A stretch of 64,000 nucleotides of DNA. Origin: Streptosporangium oxazolinicum. GTDB lineage: Bacteria > Actinomycetota > Actinomycetes > Streptosporangiales > Streptosporangiaceae. The stretch is from positions 248,001 to 312,000 of the forward strand of contig NZ_BAABAQ010000013.1 of NCBI RefSeq assembly GCF_039537505.1, written 5' to 3'. Shown here piece after piece: positions 1-8,763 of the stretch; within the stretch, counting starts at the first letter, position 1; each line of letters begins with the position of its first letter. Made by a program: the position numbers and the translations under genes. A model generated the notes under the pieces. The model saw nothing but the letters and a program-made list of their open reading frames with translations, ran no database searches and was not told the origin of the DNA.

Positions 1-1
1 C

Positions 2-532
2 CTGTTCGGTCACAGCATGGGCTCGGCCGTCGCCTGGGAGGTGGCCCACGACCTGCGGCGCCGCGAGGCGCTCGGCCCGCGGCGGCTGTTCGTCTCCGGC
101 CGCGAGGCCCCGGGCACCGCCACCGTCGGTGAGGTCCACCGGCACAGCGACGACCTCCTGTGCCGGGAACTGCGACGGCTCGGCGGCACCGGCGACGAGG
201 TGCTCACCGATCCCGACCTGCGCCCGGTGGTGCTCGGCTGCGTGCGCAACGACTACCGCCTCATCGAGACCTACCGCCCGATCTCCCGGCCCCCGCTGCG
301 CTGCCCGATCGAGGTGTTCACCGGCGCGGACGATCCGGAGCTGACCCCGCGAAGCGGTCGCGACCGAGCCGGCGGATGGGCCGATCTCACCACCGCTCGC
401 ACCCAGGTCCACACCTTTCCCGGCGACCACTTCTACCTCGCTCCACGACGCCAGGAGGTCGTCACGGCGGTGCTTCGCCGTCTGGACCCGTCACTGGCCA
501 TGGGCGCTCACCGGTGGCCCAGCACCCCTTGA
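2..532 (+). CDS. Type II thioesterase, 5'-truncated by window edge
   Basis: Alpha/beta-hydrolase thioesterase that would remove misprimed acyl groups from carrier proteins of an assembly line (family role). The reading frame is open from base 2, so the N-terminus lies outside the window. The nucleophile elbow GHSMG is at the left edge. The catalytic Asp is probably in GADDPE and the His in PGDHFYL, in the order expected for TEII enzymes. It is followed after 25 bases by a methyltransferase and then by salicylate synthase and siderophore-type ABC genes, so it most likely serves a salicylate-capped NRPS/PKS siderophore (inference). The cluster core would be to the left. Confidence 0.85.
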   Translation: MFGHSMGSAVAWEVAHDLRRREALGPRRLFVSGREAPGTATVGEVHRHSDDLLCRELRRLGGTGDEVLTDPDLRPVVLGCVRNDYRLIETYRPISRPPLRCPIEVFTGADDPELTPRSGRDRAGGWADLTTARTQVHTFPGDHFYLAPRRQEVVTAVLRRLDPSLAMGAHRWPSTP

Positions 533-557
533 CCATCCGCCCGACCAGGAGAACCCC

Positions 558-1286
558 ATGATCGACTACTACGCGCCCTCGGCCGAGTTCTACGAGATGG
601 TCGCCACCCGCCACACCGCCAGCAGCGGACCACCGCTCGCCCGTGTCCTGGCCGGCGTCGACGTCTCCCACGGCCCCGTACTGGAGATCGGCGCCGGCAC
701 CGGCCGGATCACCGAGGTCATCGCCGCCGCGCTGCCGCAGGCGGAGATCATCGCCGCCGAGCCCTCCGCCACCATGCGGGCCGTCCTCACCTCCCGGATC
801 GCCCGGGAGGCGGACCTGCGCCGCCGCGTCACCGTCGTCGACGGCTCGGCGCAAGACCTCCAGCTTCCCGAACGGCTCTCCGCGGTAGTGATCTTCGGCG
901 TGGCCGGGCATCTCACCGCCACCGAACGCCGCGCCCTGTGGCGACGGCTCCGCGACCGGCTGCCCGACGGCGGTCTCATCGTCGTCGAGCTGATGGGGGT
1001 CTCCGCCCCCCGCGTCATCCCACCGGTGATGTCCCTTCGCGAGACCATCGGCCGCCAGACCTACGAGTGGTGGATCGGCGGCGAGCCCGCCCAGGGCGAC
1101 GCCATGCGATTCACCACCACCTGGAAGGTCCTGCGAGACGGCCGCACCGTCCGCGAGGTCACCGACGGCTACGACTGGCACACCTTCGACGTCGCCCGGC
1201 TCGCCCGCGAGGCGGGCATGACGAGCCGCCGCGTCACCGAGGCCGGCGGCCAGGCCATCCCCGAAATCGGAGTCCTCGTCAAATGA
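558..1286 (+). CDS. Class I SAM-dependent methyltransferase
   Basis: A 242-residue methyltransferase with a clear SAM-binding motif I (VLEIGAGTGRI, residues about 40-50), an acidic residue at the end of strand 2 (AAEPS) and a motif II/III region (DGSAQDL). Cytoplasmic; the substrate cannot be read from the sequence. Its stop codon overlaps the ATG of the next ABC gene as ATGA, so translation is coupled. In salicylate-derived thiazoline siderophore clusters a stand-alone methyltransferase commonly methylates the peptide backbone or ring. That role is inference from context only. Confidence 0.85.
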   Translation: MIDYYAPSAEFYEMVATRHTASSGPPLARVLAGVDVSHGPVLEIGAGTGRITEVIAAALPQAEIIAAEPSATMRAVLTSRIAREADLRRRVTVVDGSAQDLQLPERLSAVVIFGVAGHLTATERRALWRRLRDRLPDGGLIVVELMGVSAPRVIPPVMSLRETIGRQTYEWWIGGEPAQGDAMRFTTTWKVLRDGRTVREVTDGYDWHTFDVARLAREAGMTSRRVTEAGGQAIPEIGVLVK

Positions 1287-3136
1287 CCCCGTCCACCTCA
1301 CGCCGAGACCCGCGGCCACCCAGCGCCGCCCCGGGCCCGGCCCCGTCGGATGCTCCGAGGGTGCCGCCGTTGCGCGGCATCCTGCGCCAGGTCCGGGGCC
1401 GCCTCGCCCTGGCCGTCGCCCTGCAGGCCGCCGGCGCGCTGGCCGGAGTCGTCCCCTTCATCGCCGTCGCCCGCATCGCCGTCCACCTCACCGACGGCTC
1501 CCCCGCCCTCGGTGAGGAGCTGTGGCCGCTGGTCACCCTCGCGTGCCTGTCCGGTCTCGCGGCCCTGCTTCTCGGCTCCGCCGCCGGGCTGGTCAGCCAT
1601 CTCGCCGACAACGACCTGCAGCTCGCGTTGCGCCGCCGGCTGGCCGGGCACACCGGCCGCCTGCCGCTGGGATGGATCACCTCCAAGGGGGCGGGAGAGA
1701 TCAAACGCGCCGTCCAGGACGACGTGCACGCGCTGCACACGCTCGTCGCCCACACCCTCCTCGATGTCACCGCCGTCCTCACCGCCCCGCTTCTCGCGCT
1801 GGCCTACCTGTTCACGCTCGACTGGCGGCTCGCGCTGCTCAGCGCGCTGCCCCTGGCCCTGGGCGCCTACCTGTTCAGCCGGGCGATGGCCGGAGCGGCG
1901 GCGCGGATGGCCGAGTACGGGGCGGCCCTGGGCCGGATCTCCTCGGCCGCCGTGGAGTTCTCCAACGGCATCGCCGTCGTGAAGACCTTCGGCCGAAGCC
2001 GTCAGGTCCACGAACGCTTCCTGGCCGCCACCGACGGCTTCTCCGACTTCTTCACCTCCTGGGTCCGCACCACGCTGGTCACCTCCACCGCGGCTCTGCT
2101 CGTCGTCTCCCCGGCCGTCGTCCTGCTCCTGCTCGTCGTGGTGGGAGCCGTGTTCGTCACCGGCGGATGGACGAGCGCCGCCGACCTCGTGCCGTTCGTC
2201 CTGCTCGGACCGGCCGTCGCCGCCCCCATGGGCGTGGTCGGCCCCCGGATCCAGCAGATCCGGGCCGGTCAGGCCGCCGCCACCCGCATCTCCGCGCTGC
2301 TCGACACCCCGCTCCTGCCGTCAAGCGCGACACCCGCCGTCCCCCGGGGCTCCCGCGTCTCGATGCGCGAGGTGTCCTTCTCCTACGACGGCCGTACCGA
2401 CGTCCTGAGCGGCATCGACCTCGACCTGGAACCCGGCACCGTCACCGCGCTCGTCGGCCCCTCCGGATCGGGTAAGTCCACCCTCGCCGCACTGCTTCCG
2501 CGTTTCCACGACGTCACGGCGGGCGCCGTCACCATCGGTGGCGCCGACGTCCGCGACATACCCGCCGCCGACCTCTACCGCCATGTCGGCTTCGTCTTGC
2601 AGGACGTGCGGCTGCTGCGGGCCTCGGTCGCCGACAACATCCGCCTCGGCCGCCCCTCGGCCGGTGACGACCAGGTCGAACGGGCCGCCCGCGCCGCCCA
2701 GATCCACGACCGGATCACCGAACTGCCCGCCGGTTACGCCACCGAGGTCACCACCGGCGTCTCCTTCTCCGGTGGCGAACGGCAACGCCTGTCCATCGCC
2801 CGCGCCCTGCTCGCCGACGCCCCCGTCCTCGTCCTGGACGAGGCCACCGCGTACGCCGACCCCTACTGCGAGGCGCTGATCCAGGACGCGCTGTCCACCC
2901 TGGCCGCCGGTCGCACGCTGCTGGTCATCGCCCACCGGCTGGCGACCGTCCGTCACGCCGATCGGATCGTGGTGCTCGACGGCGGGCGGATCGTCGAACA
3001 GGGCAACCACGTGGACCTGCTGGCCGCCGAAGGCCGCTACGCCCGGCTGTGGAGAGCCCAGGAGGCGGCCCAGGCCGGCACGACCTCGACCGTTCACGAC
3101 AGCCCCGCCGCCTCCCCGGAGAGGACCTCACGATGA
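1283..3136 (+). CDS. ABC transporter, TM-ATPase half, YbtP/IrtA-like
   Basis: A 617-residue half-transporter with an N-terminal six-helix exporter-type membrane domain (about 35-330) and a C-terminal ATPase. Walker A GPSGSGKST is near residue 392, the signature is the variant FSGGE, and Walker B VLVLDEATAYADP ends in a YADP D-loop. That D-loop resembles the FADP of YbtP/IrtA siderophore importers rather than the usual ALD. The start is the ATG overlapping the methyltransferase stop; longer upstream frame is shadow of that gene. It pairs with the next gene as a heterodimer. Family knowledge: YbtPQ and IrtAB take up ferric siderophores despite an exporter fold. Import is therefore the favoured role, but export cannot be excluded. 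Confidence 0.88.
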   Translation: MTPSTSRRDPRPPSAAPGPAPSDAPRVPPLRGILRQVRGRLALAVALQAAGALAGVVPFIAVARIAVHLTDGSPALGEELWPLVTLACLSGLAALLLGSAAGLVSHLADNDLQLALRRRLAGHTGRLPLGWITSKGAGEIKRAVQDDVHALHTLVAHTLLDVTAVLTAPLLALAYLFTLDWRLALLSALPLALGAYLFSRAMAGAAARMAEYGAALGRISSAAVEFSNGIAVVKTFGRSRQVHERFLAATDGFSDFFTSWVRTTLVTSTAALLVVSPAVVLLLLVVVGAVFVTGGWTSAADLVPFVLLGPAVAAPMGVVGPRIQQIRAGQAAATRISALLDTPLLPSSATPAVPRGSRVSMREVSFSYDGRTDVLSGIDLDLEPGTVTALVGPSGSGKSTLAALLPRFHDVTAGAVTIGGADVRDIPAADLYRHVGFVLQDVRLLRASVADNIRLGRPSAGDDQVERAARAAQIHDRITELPAGYATEVTTGVSFSGGERQRLSIARALLADAPVLVLDEATAYADPYCEALIQDALSTLAAGRTLLVIAHRLATVRHADRIVVLDGGRIVEQGNHVDLLAAEGRYARLWRAQEAAQAGTTSTVHDSPAASPERTSR

Positions 3137-4902
3137 TCCGTCGTCTCTACCGTGTCCTCGGACCCGAGGGAGCCGGTTTCCTGAACCGTCTCCTCGTCGT
3201 ACTGGCGGGCGCCGCCATCCTCCAGGGTCTCGCCTTCACCCTGCTGGTGCCGGTGCTGCGTACCCTGCTCGGCGAGAGACCGGGCGAGGTGTGGCCGTGG
3301 CTCGCCGCCCTGACGGTCTGCTCACTGGCCTACGCCGCCCTCCAGGCCGTCGCGGTGAGCAGCGGCTTCACCGTCGGCTCCCGGCTCTCGCGGGTGCTGC
3401 ACCGGCGACTCGCCGACCGCGCCCTCGACCTGCCCATCGGCTGGTTCACCCCCGCGCGGGCCGCCGAACTCAGCCGCCTGGCCGGCCAGAACGTCATCCA
3501 GGTGATGAACACACCGGCGCACCTGCTGCGCCCGCTGACCGGCTCGGTGCTCACCCCGCTCACCATCGTGGCCGCCACCTTCCTCTTCGACGGCCGGGTC
3601 GCGCTCGTGCTGCTGCTGTGCGCGCCGGTGCTGGTGGCGGTACACCTGTGGAGCACCTCCGTGATGAGCGGGCTGGACCGGGGACGTGACGCAGCGATCG
3701 GCGAATCGGCCGACCGCGTCCTGGAGTTCGCGCAGAACCAGCCGGTCCTGCGCGCCTTCGGCCGGACCGTCGACGGCTACGGGGCACTCGACGACGCCCT
3801 GGTGGCGCAGTCGCGTGCCGATCGCCGGCTGATTCGCCGCGGCGTGCCGGGCCTGGTGTCCTTCGCCTTCGCCACCCGCACGGTCTTCGCCCTCCTGCTG
3901 GCCCTGGGAGTCTCCTGGACCCTGGGCGGCTCCATGGACGCACCCACCCTGCTGGCCCTGCTGGTGCTCGTCGGCCGGCTCACCGACAGCCTGTCCGGCG
4001 CGGCCGACCTGGGCGCCGGGATGCGGATCGCCCGCAACGGCCTGGACCGGCTGGACGCCGTCCTCGGCCGTCAACCGTTCCCGCGACCGGCCGAACCCCG
4101 GCTGCCGCGCGGAGCCGACGTGGAGTTCGACGCGGTCGGCTTCGGCTACCGGCACGAGAGCGTGGGCGACTCCGCCTCCCGCACCGATCCGGAGACCGAA
4201 CTGCTCCGCGACGTGAGCTTCCGCATCCCCGAACGCAGCATGACCGCTCTCATCGGGCCCTCCGGCGCCGGCAAGACCACCGTCGCCCGGCTGCTGGCCC
4301 GCTTCTGGGACACCACCACCGGCACGGTCCGCATCGGAGGGGTCGACGTCCGCGACATCACCTCCGAGGACCTGGCCGCGACCGTCTCGATCGTCTTCCA
4401 GGACGTCTACCTCTTCGAGGGCACGATCGAGGACAACGTCCGCGTCGGTGATCCGGACGCCGATGAGGAGAAACTACGCCGCGCCGCGGTCATGGCCGGG
4501 CTGGACCGGGTGGTGGAGGAACTGCCCGACGGCTGGGCCACCCGGGTCGGCGAGGGCGGCACCGCCCTGTCCGGCGGGCAGCGCCAGCGTGTCTCCATCG
4601 CCCGCGCCCTGCTCAAGGACGCGCCGATCCTCATCCTGGACGAGGCCACCGCCGCCCTCGACCAGGAGAACGAGGCCGTGCTGACGTCCACGGTCCAGGC
4701 GCTGGCCGCCGACAAGACGCTGCTCGTCATCACCCACCGTCTCGCCACCGTGCTCGCCGCCGACCAGGTCCTCGTCATGGAGAACGGGCGCATCACCGAA
4801 CGCGGCACGCACGCCCACCTCGTCGCCACCGGCGGCACCTACGCCGACTTCTGGCGACAGCGCACGAGCGCCAACGGCTGGCGGCTGGAAGTGGCCCCGT
4901 GA
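3133..4902 (+). CDS. ABC transporter, TM-ATPase half, YbtQ/IrtB-like
   Basis: A 589-residue partner of the preceding half-transporter, starting at an ATGA overlap. It has an N-terminal membrane domain (about 1-300), then an ATPase with Walker A GPSGAGKTT near residue 375, signature LSGGQ and Walker B ILILDEATAALD. Unlike its partner it keeps the canonical LSGGQ and ALD motifs, as expected of an asymmetric heterodimer. It is directly followed by salicylate synthase, the gene order seen in yersiniabactin-like loci (ybtP-ybtQ-ybtS neighbourhood, from family knowledge). Acts in the plasma membrane. Confidence 0.88.
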   Translation: MIRRLYRVLGPEGAGFLNRLLVVLAGAAILQGLAFTLLVPVLRTLLGERPGEVWPWLAALTVCSLAYAALQAVAVSSGFTVGSRLSRVLHRRLADRALDLPIGWFTPARAAELSRLAGQNVIQVMNTPAHLLRPLTGSVLTPLTIVAATFLFDGRVALVLLLCAPVLVAVHLWSTSVMSGLDRGRDAAIGESADRVLEFAQNQPVLRAFGRTVDGYGALDDALVAQSRADRRLIRRGVPGLVSFAFATRTVFALLLALGVSWTLGGSMDAPTLLALLVLVGRLTDSLSGAADLGAGMRIARNGLDRLDAVLGRQPFPRPAEPRLPRGADVEFDAVGFGYRHESVGDSASRTDPETELLRDVSFRIPERSMTALIGPSGAGKTTVARLLARFWDTTTGTVRIGGVDVRDITSEDLAATVSIVFQDVYLFEGTIEDNVRVGDPDADEEKLRRAAVMAGLDRVVEELPDGWATRVGEGGTALSGGQRQRVSIARALLKDAPILILDEATAALDQENEAVLTSTVQALAADKTLLVITHRLATVLAADQVLVMENGRITERGTHAHLVATGGTYADFWRQRTSANGWRLEVAP

Positions 4903-4967
4903 CCTCGGCGGCGCCGACCGGCGCGTCCGCCGAAGCCCGACAACCCCGTACGGCAAGGAGCACACCG

Positions 4968-6359
4968 ATGACCGCCAGGCGATCCGGACCGTGGAGCGAC
5001 TGGGCGCGGGCCGTACCCGCCCTCACCCGCACGGCCCTGTTCGACGCCCCCGACGACCCGGCCCGCGCGGCCGTGCGTCTCGCCAGAGCCGGCCTCGGCG
5101 AGCAGTACGCCGTCTACGAGCACGACGGGGTCTGGTATTTCGCGGCGGGTTCCGCCGTCACGCTCACCGCGGACGCGACCGAGGTCGTCGCCCGCGCCGG
5201 TGGGCGCGCGTGGAGCGCGGCCACCGAAGGCCGGCCCCTGGACAGGGTCGCCGAAGCGCTCACGGCACTCGGCGACGGCGGTGCGGTAACCCGTCACCTG
5301 TACGGGTGGGCCGCCTTCGAACTCGCCCACCTGCTGCACGGTGATCCGGCCGCCGCGGGAACGCAACCGCTCCTGTCGTTCCTGGTTCCCTGCGTGGAGG
5401 TCGCCCTCAGCCCGGGAAAGGCCGAACTGCGGGCCGTGGACGAGGCCTGGGCCGCGAAGGTCACGGCCCTGCTCCAGGGCCCGGACGATCTCGTCGCGGC
5501 CGATGCGACGGCCGTGGCGGATGCCGAACGCCTCGTCGCCTCCGGCGCGTCCGCCTACCGTCACGCCGTCGCCCGCGGCGTCGCCGACATCCAGGCGGGC
5601 CTCCTGGAAAAGGCCGTCCTGTCGCGGGTCGTCGTGCTGCCCGAGGGGGAGAGGCCCGACTTCGCCGCCTCCTACCTCGCCGGGCGCCGGGCCAACACCC
5701 CCGCGCGCTCCTTCCTGCTGGACCTCGGCGGCCGGCGAGCCTCGGGCTTCAGCCCGGAGACCGTCGTCGAGGTGGAGGCCAACGGCCGGATCCGCACCCA
5801 GCCGCTCGCGGGCACCCGGGCCCTGGGGCCCGACCCCGCCGAGAACGACCGCCTGCGCGAGGAGCTTCGCACCGACCCCAAGGAGGTGCACGAGCACGCG
5901 ATCTCGGTACGGCTGGCCGCCGAGGAGATGGAGACGATCTGCCGGCCCGGCTCGGTGGTGATCGAGGAGTTCATGACGGTCAAGGCACGCGGCTCGGTAC
6001 AGCATCTCGCCTCCCGGGTCGCCGGGCGGTTGCGCGAGGATCTCGGCCCCTGGCCGGCGTTCGCGGCGCTCTTCCCGGCGGTCACCGTCACCGGCGTCCC
6101 CAAAAACGCCGCCCTGGCGGCTCTGAGCCGCCACGAGATCGAACCCCGGGGGCTTTACGGCGGGGCGGTGTTCCGGGCGGGAACCGACGGCTCGCTGGAC
6201 GCGGCACTGGTCCTGCGGACGCTGTTCGCGCAAGGAGAGCGCGCCTGGCTCCGTGCCGGGGCGGGCGTCATGCGGCAGTCCACCCCGGAACGCGAATACG
6301 AGGAGACGTGCGAGAAGCTACGAAGCGTCGTCCCGCATATGCGCTTCCACCAAACGTGA
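4968..6359 (+). CDS. Salicylate synthase (MbtI/YbtS/Irp9-like)
   Basis: Chorismate-utilising enzyme of 463 residues that would convert chorismate through isochorismate to salicylate, the starter of aryl-capped siderophores. The C-terminal half carries the family core: GFSPE, an acidic stretch KEVHEHA, the histidine motif RGSVQHLASRVAG, TVTGVPK, YGGAVF and AWLRAGAGV. The His in SVQHLAS matches the active-site His of MbtI. I chose the ATG at 4968, preceded by AAGGAG with a 7-base gap. A GTG at 4899 overlapping the previous stop would add 23 residues and make it longer than MbtI (about 450). Last gene of the operon; the following 150 bases are non-coding. Confidence 0.9.
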   Translation: MTARRSGPWSDWARAVPALTRTALFDAPDDPARAAVRLARAGLGEQYAVYEHDGVWYFAAGSAVTLTADATEVVARAGGRAWSAATEGRPLDRVAEALTALGDGGAVTRHLYGWAAFELAHLLHGDPAAAGTQPLLSFLVPCVEVALSPGKAELRAVDEAWAAKVTALLQGPDDLVAADATAVADAERLVASGASAYRHAVARGVADIQAGLLEKAVLSRVVVLPEGERPDFAASYLAGRRANTPARSFLLDLGGRRASGFSPETVVEVEANGRIRTQPLAGTRALGPDPAENDRLREELRTDPKEVHEHAISVRLAAEEMETICRPGSVVIEEFMTVKARGSVQHLASRVAGRLREDLGPWPAFAALFPAVTVTGVPKNAALAALSRHEIEPRGLYGGAVFRAGTDGSLDAALVLRTLFAQGERAWLRAGAGVMRQSTPEREYEETCEKLRSVVPHMRFHQT

Positions 6360-6410
6360 GGGAGCGATGAGGGCGGTGATATAAGAAAACACAAAAATAG
6401 AACAGCCGTC

Positions 6411-6423
6411 GGCAATGATTGTC
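6411..6423. promoter_or_regulatory. Possible Zur/Fur-type operator
   Basis: The 13-mer GGCAATGATTGTC is a near-perfect dyad (one mismatched pair) with an AATGATT core, like the centre of actinobacterial Zur boxes. It lies about 90 bases before a His-rich metal-binding protein, in an AT-rich stretch following the salicylate synthase. It matches only about 10 of 15 positions of the Zur consensus as I remember it, so this is a weak call. Confidence 0.3.
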
Positions 6424-6514
6424 CAGATCGAATCTCCGTGCGCTCCCGGGCTTCGGCAGCCAAATCCCCTTGGGTATTGTTCGGTATTGGCACCACAATT
6501 CAGCAGGGGGAATC

Positions 6515-6817
6515 ATGTCTGTCTCAACCGAGCACCGCCCGCACGCCGGACACGACCACCGGCACGGTGAGGGGTGCGGCCACCCGGCGATCCCGCACAA
6601 CGGCCACGTCGACTACGTTCACGACGGGCACCTGCACCGAACCCACGATGACCATACCGACGAGTGCGACTCGGCCACCCACGTCGAGCACACCGGGCAT
6701 GATCACCAGCACGGTGAGGGCTGCGGCCACGTGGCGATCCCGCACGACGGCCACGTCGACTACGTTCACGACGGTCATCGCCACGCCGCTCACGAGGGGC
6801 ACTGGGACGACCACTGA
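6515..6817 (+). CDS. Histidine-rich metal-binding protein with internal duplication
   Basis: A 100-residue protein with roughly a quarter His and many Asp/Glu. It consists of two near-identical halves, each running HDHxHGEGCGHxAIPH then GHVDYVHDGH, joined by a DDHTDECD linker. The ATG has GGGGG 5-10 bases upstream. Single-copy relatives are common in actinobacteria and are often loosely named zinc permease, but it has no membrane segment and cannot be a permease. A cytoplasmic zinc or nickel buffer is the simplest inference. The cysteines in HGEGCGH and DEC add possible ligands. The short dyad about 90 bases upstream fits metal regulation. Confidence 0.75.
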   Translation: MSVSTEHRPHAGHDHRHGEGCGHPAIPHNGHVDYVHDGHLHRTHDDHTDECDSATHVEHTGHDHQHGEGCGHVAIPHDGHVDYVHDGHRHAAHEGHWDDH

Positions 6818-6861
6818 CGCGCGGGCGAGTGTCGCGATGACCGCGGAATCCGCAAAAGCAC

Positions 6862-6907
6862 AGCCGGGTTTCCCTAATGGCCGGGAAAGCGCCATAAAAA
6901 CCCGGCT
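6862..6907. terminator. Large hairpin after the His-rich gene
   Basis: A 10-base inverted repeat, AGCCGGGTTT at 6862-6871 and AAACCCGGCT at 6898-6907, encloses a second possible hairpin (TTTCCC at 6869-6874, GGGAAA at 6883-6888). It sits between the His-rich gene and the convergent acyltransferase, so it can serve as a bidirectional terminator. The nested alternative pairing shares bases with the outer stem. Confidence 0.5.
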
Positions 6908-7022
6908 AATGCTATCTTTGAGTAGATTCACCGACGAGCGGGTAACGGAAATGCGGGATTCGCCCGCGCGGTGGTAGACCGTCGTCGTGGCGCGTGGAGA
7001 TCTCACCGACTCCGCACAGGCC

Positions 7023-7982
7023 CTAGATCGGGAAGTGGCCACGGCGGATGTGCCAGTGGCGGCCGGCCTTCAGGTGGTCGACGATCGCACGCTGGAGCAC
7101 GGTGCGGCGCGGCAGCCGGTCGAGCGGTGTGGTCAGGGTGCGGAACACGAACCGCAGCACCTCGACGTCGGCGTCCAGCCCTTCCGGCTCCTGGTAGGGC
7201 TCCAGCTCGAATCTCCGCTGGAACCGGGCGATGTTGGAGTCTTCGGGTAGATACTCCAGCAGCTGCGGGTCGAGCAGCCACGAGCCGCAGGAGAACGCCG
7301 TGTAGTGCTCGCCGGGAAAATGGCGGGGGAAGAACGCGCGGGCCTCGTCGAGCGAGGCCGCGACCGCCTCCGGGGTCATCGGACCCGACTCGGGGATGTG
7401 CAGGTCGATGGTGGTGCCGCCGCGGTGGTGCTGCAGCCGTCCCAGCTCGTACAGGGCGCCGCGCGCGTGCAGCGTCAGCCAGCTCTGCATGACCGGCCAG
7501 CCCTCGCGGCGCATCCGCCGGTCGATCGCGAGGTTGCGGCCCAGGTCGCCGAGGGTCGCCCAGGTCACGGTGCCGGCGATGCCGTGGTCGCGGTGGTAGC
7601 CCGTGACGACGTCGGCCAGGGCGAGGTAGGCGTACACGTAGAGATGCCGCCAGGCGGGGCCTCGTTCGCGGGGGAGCTCCGGGCCGGGCGGCAGCCAGCC
7701 GTGGCCCCCGAGGTCGGCGCGGACCAGGGCGATCGAGCGGTCGAGCAGCCAGCGCAGCTGTGGCGTCCAGTGCGGGGAGCCGGGATCGGGCCAGCCCGCC
7801 ATGATCTCGGCGGCGTCGTCCGGCCGTACCGCGAGCCGGTCGAGGATCGCGGGCGCGTCGGCCTTGGCGGGCAGCGGGGCCGACGGCCGGTCGCCGGCGA
7901 GCCGGTGTACGCGGTCGACCTCCTCGACGGGGACCCCGAGCCGGGCGGCGATGTCGTCCAGGTCCACGTCGTCCAGGTCCAC
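7023..7982 (-). CDS. Acyltransferase-domain protein (NAT_N / GNAT_C type)
   Basis: A 319-residue soluble protein resembling the two-domain N-acyltransferase family. An N-terminal helical domain runs from about 1 to 130. The C-terminal GNAT-like domain (about 150-300) holds the hallmark stretch SCGSWLLDPQL, EYLPEDSNIARF. The substrate is unknown. I start at the GTG at 7982 (RBS-like GGTAGGA just upstream); the open frame further upstream runs through the divergent promoter. It is divergently paired with a TetR gene, and a palindrome lies between the two starts, so the TetR probably controls it. Confidence 0.7.
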   Translation of the reverse strand: MDLDDVDLDDIAARLGVPVEEVDRVHRLAGDRPSAPLPAKADAPAILDRLAVRPDDAAEIMAGWPDPGSPHWTPQLRWLLDRSIALVRADLGGHGWLPPGPELPRERGPAWRHLYVYAYLALADVVTGYHRDHGIAGTVTWATLGDLGRNLAIDRRMRREGWPVMQSWLTLHARGALYELGRLQHHRGGTTIDLHIPESGPMTPEAVAASLDEARAFFPRHFPGEHYTAFSCGSWLLDPQLLEYLPEDSNIARFQRRFELEPYQEPEGLDADVEVLRFVFRTLTTPLDRLPRRTVLQRAIVDHLKAGRHWHIRRGHFPI

Positions 7983-8053
7983 GCGGACGATCCTACCGGC
8001 CGGTGGGGTCGCCTCCCCCGGTCTGCCACGACGGCCGGTGGGGCGCTCAAAGC

Positions 8054-8072
8054 TATGTACGCTGTGTACATA
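8054..8072. promoter_or_regulatory. Palindromic operator between acyltransferase and TetR
   Basis: TATGTAC at 8054-8060 and GTACATA at 8066-8072 form a perfect 7-base inverted repeat around a 5-base spacer, in the divergent promoter region 41 bases before the TetR start. Its position and symmetry are what a self-regulating TetR dimer would bind (inference). Confidence 0.6.
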
Positions 8073-8112
8073 TGTGTGGTCGTGCCGTGCGCGCGTTCCA
8101 AGGAGGTTGATC

Positions 8113-8754
8113 GTGACGCATCCCAGCCCGCCCGCCCATCCGCCGGTCCGGCGCGGGCGGGGGCGCCGCCCGGCCGACCAGGTGCGCCGGGAGGTCCTGC
8201 GGGCGGCCGGTGAGCTCCTGCTGGCCGAGGGCATGGCCGGTTTCACCGTCGAGAAGGTCGCCGCCCTGGCGGGGGCAAGCCGGGTCACGCTGCACAAGTG
8301 GTGGCCCTCCAAGGGGGCGTTGGCGCTGGAGGGCTACTACGGTGTGGTCGGCCCCGCTCTGGCCTTCGCCGACACCGGGGACATCGCCGCCGATCTCACC
8401 GCGCAGCTGAAGGCGTTCGTCCGCCTGATGCGCGACACCCGGGCCGGGATCGTGGTGCCACAGCTCATCGGCCAGGCCCAGACCGATCCCGATCTGGCGG
8501 CTGTTTACCGGGAGCGCTACTCGGGGCCGCGCCGCGCCCTGGCCGTGCGGGCTCTGGAGCGGGCCGCGCAGCGGGGGCAGTTGCGGGAGGGCCTGGATCC
8601 GGAGGTGGTCGTCGACCAGCTGTGGGGTGCCTGCTACCACCGGCTCCTGGTCCCCGACCGGCCGCTGACCGAGGAGTTCGCCGAGGCCCTGGTCGCCAAC
8701 CTGCTGGGCGGCATCGGCCGCCCCGCTCCCCCGCCGGGTCCAGCGGGCGGGTGA
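8113..8754 (+). CDS. TetR family transcriptional regulator
   Basis: A 213-residue regulator. After a Pro/Arg-rich lead, the HTH occupies about residues 20-65 (GMAGFTVEKVAALAGASRVT, then LHKWWPSKGAL). A ligand-binding domain follows, with the pattern typical of the TetR_C_11-like group (DTGDIAADLTAQLKAF). GTG start at 8113 with an excellent AGGAGG at 8101-8106. Divergent from the acyltransferase, with a palindrome between them. Probably a repressor of itself and that neighbour (inference). Confidence 0.85.
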   Translation: MTHPSPPAHPPVRRGRGRRPADQVRREVLRAAGELLLAEGMAGFTVEKVAALAGASRVTLHKWWPSKGALALEGYYGVVGPALAFADTGDIAADLTAQLKAFVRLMRDTRAGIVVPQLIGQAQTDPDLAAVYRERYSGPRRALAVRALERAAQRGQLREGLDPEVVVDQLWGACYHRLLVPDRPLTEEFAEALVANLLGGIGRPAPPPGPAGG

Positions 8755-8763
8755 AGGGGCGGC

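Noticed and set aside
938..1282. In-frame N-terminal extension of the first ABC transporter
   Set aside because: Arg/Pro-rich antisense-like sequence overlapping the methyltransferase; the ATGA at 1283 is a natural start.
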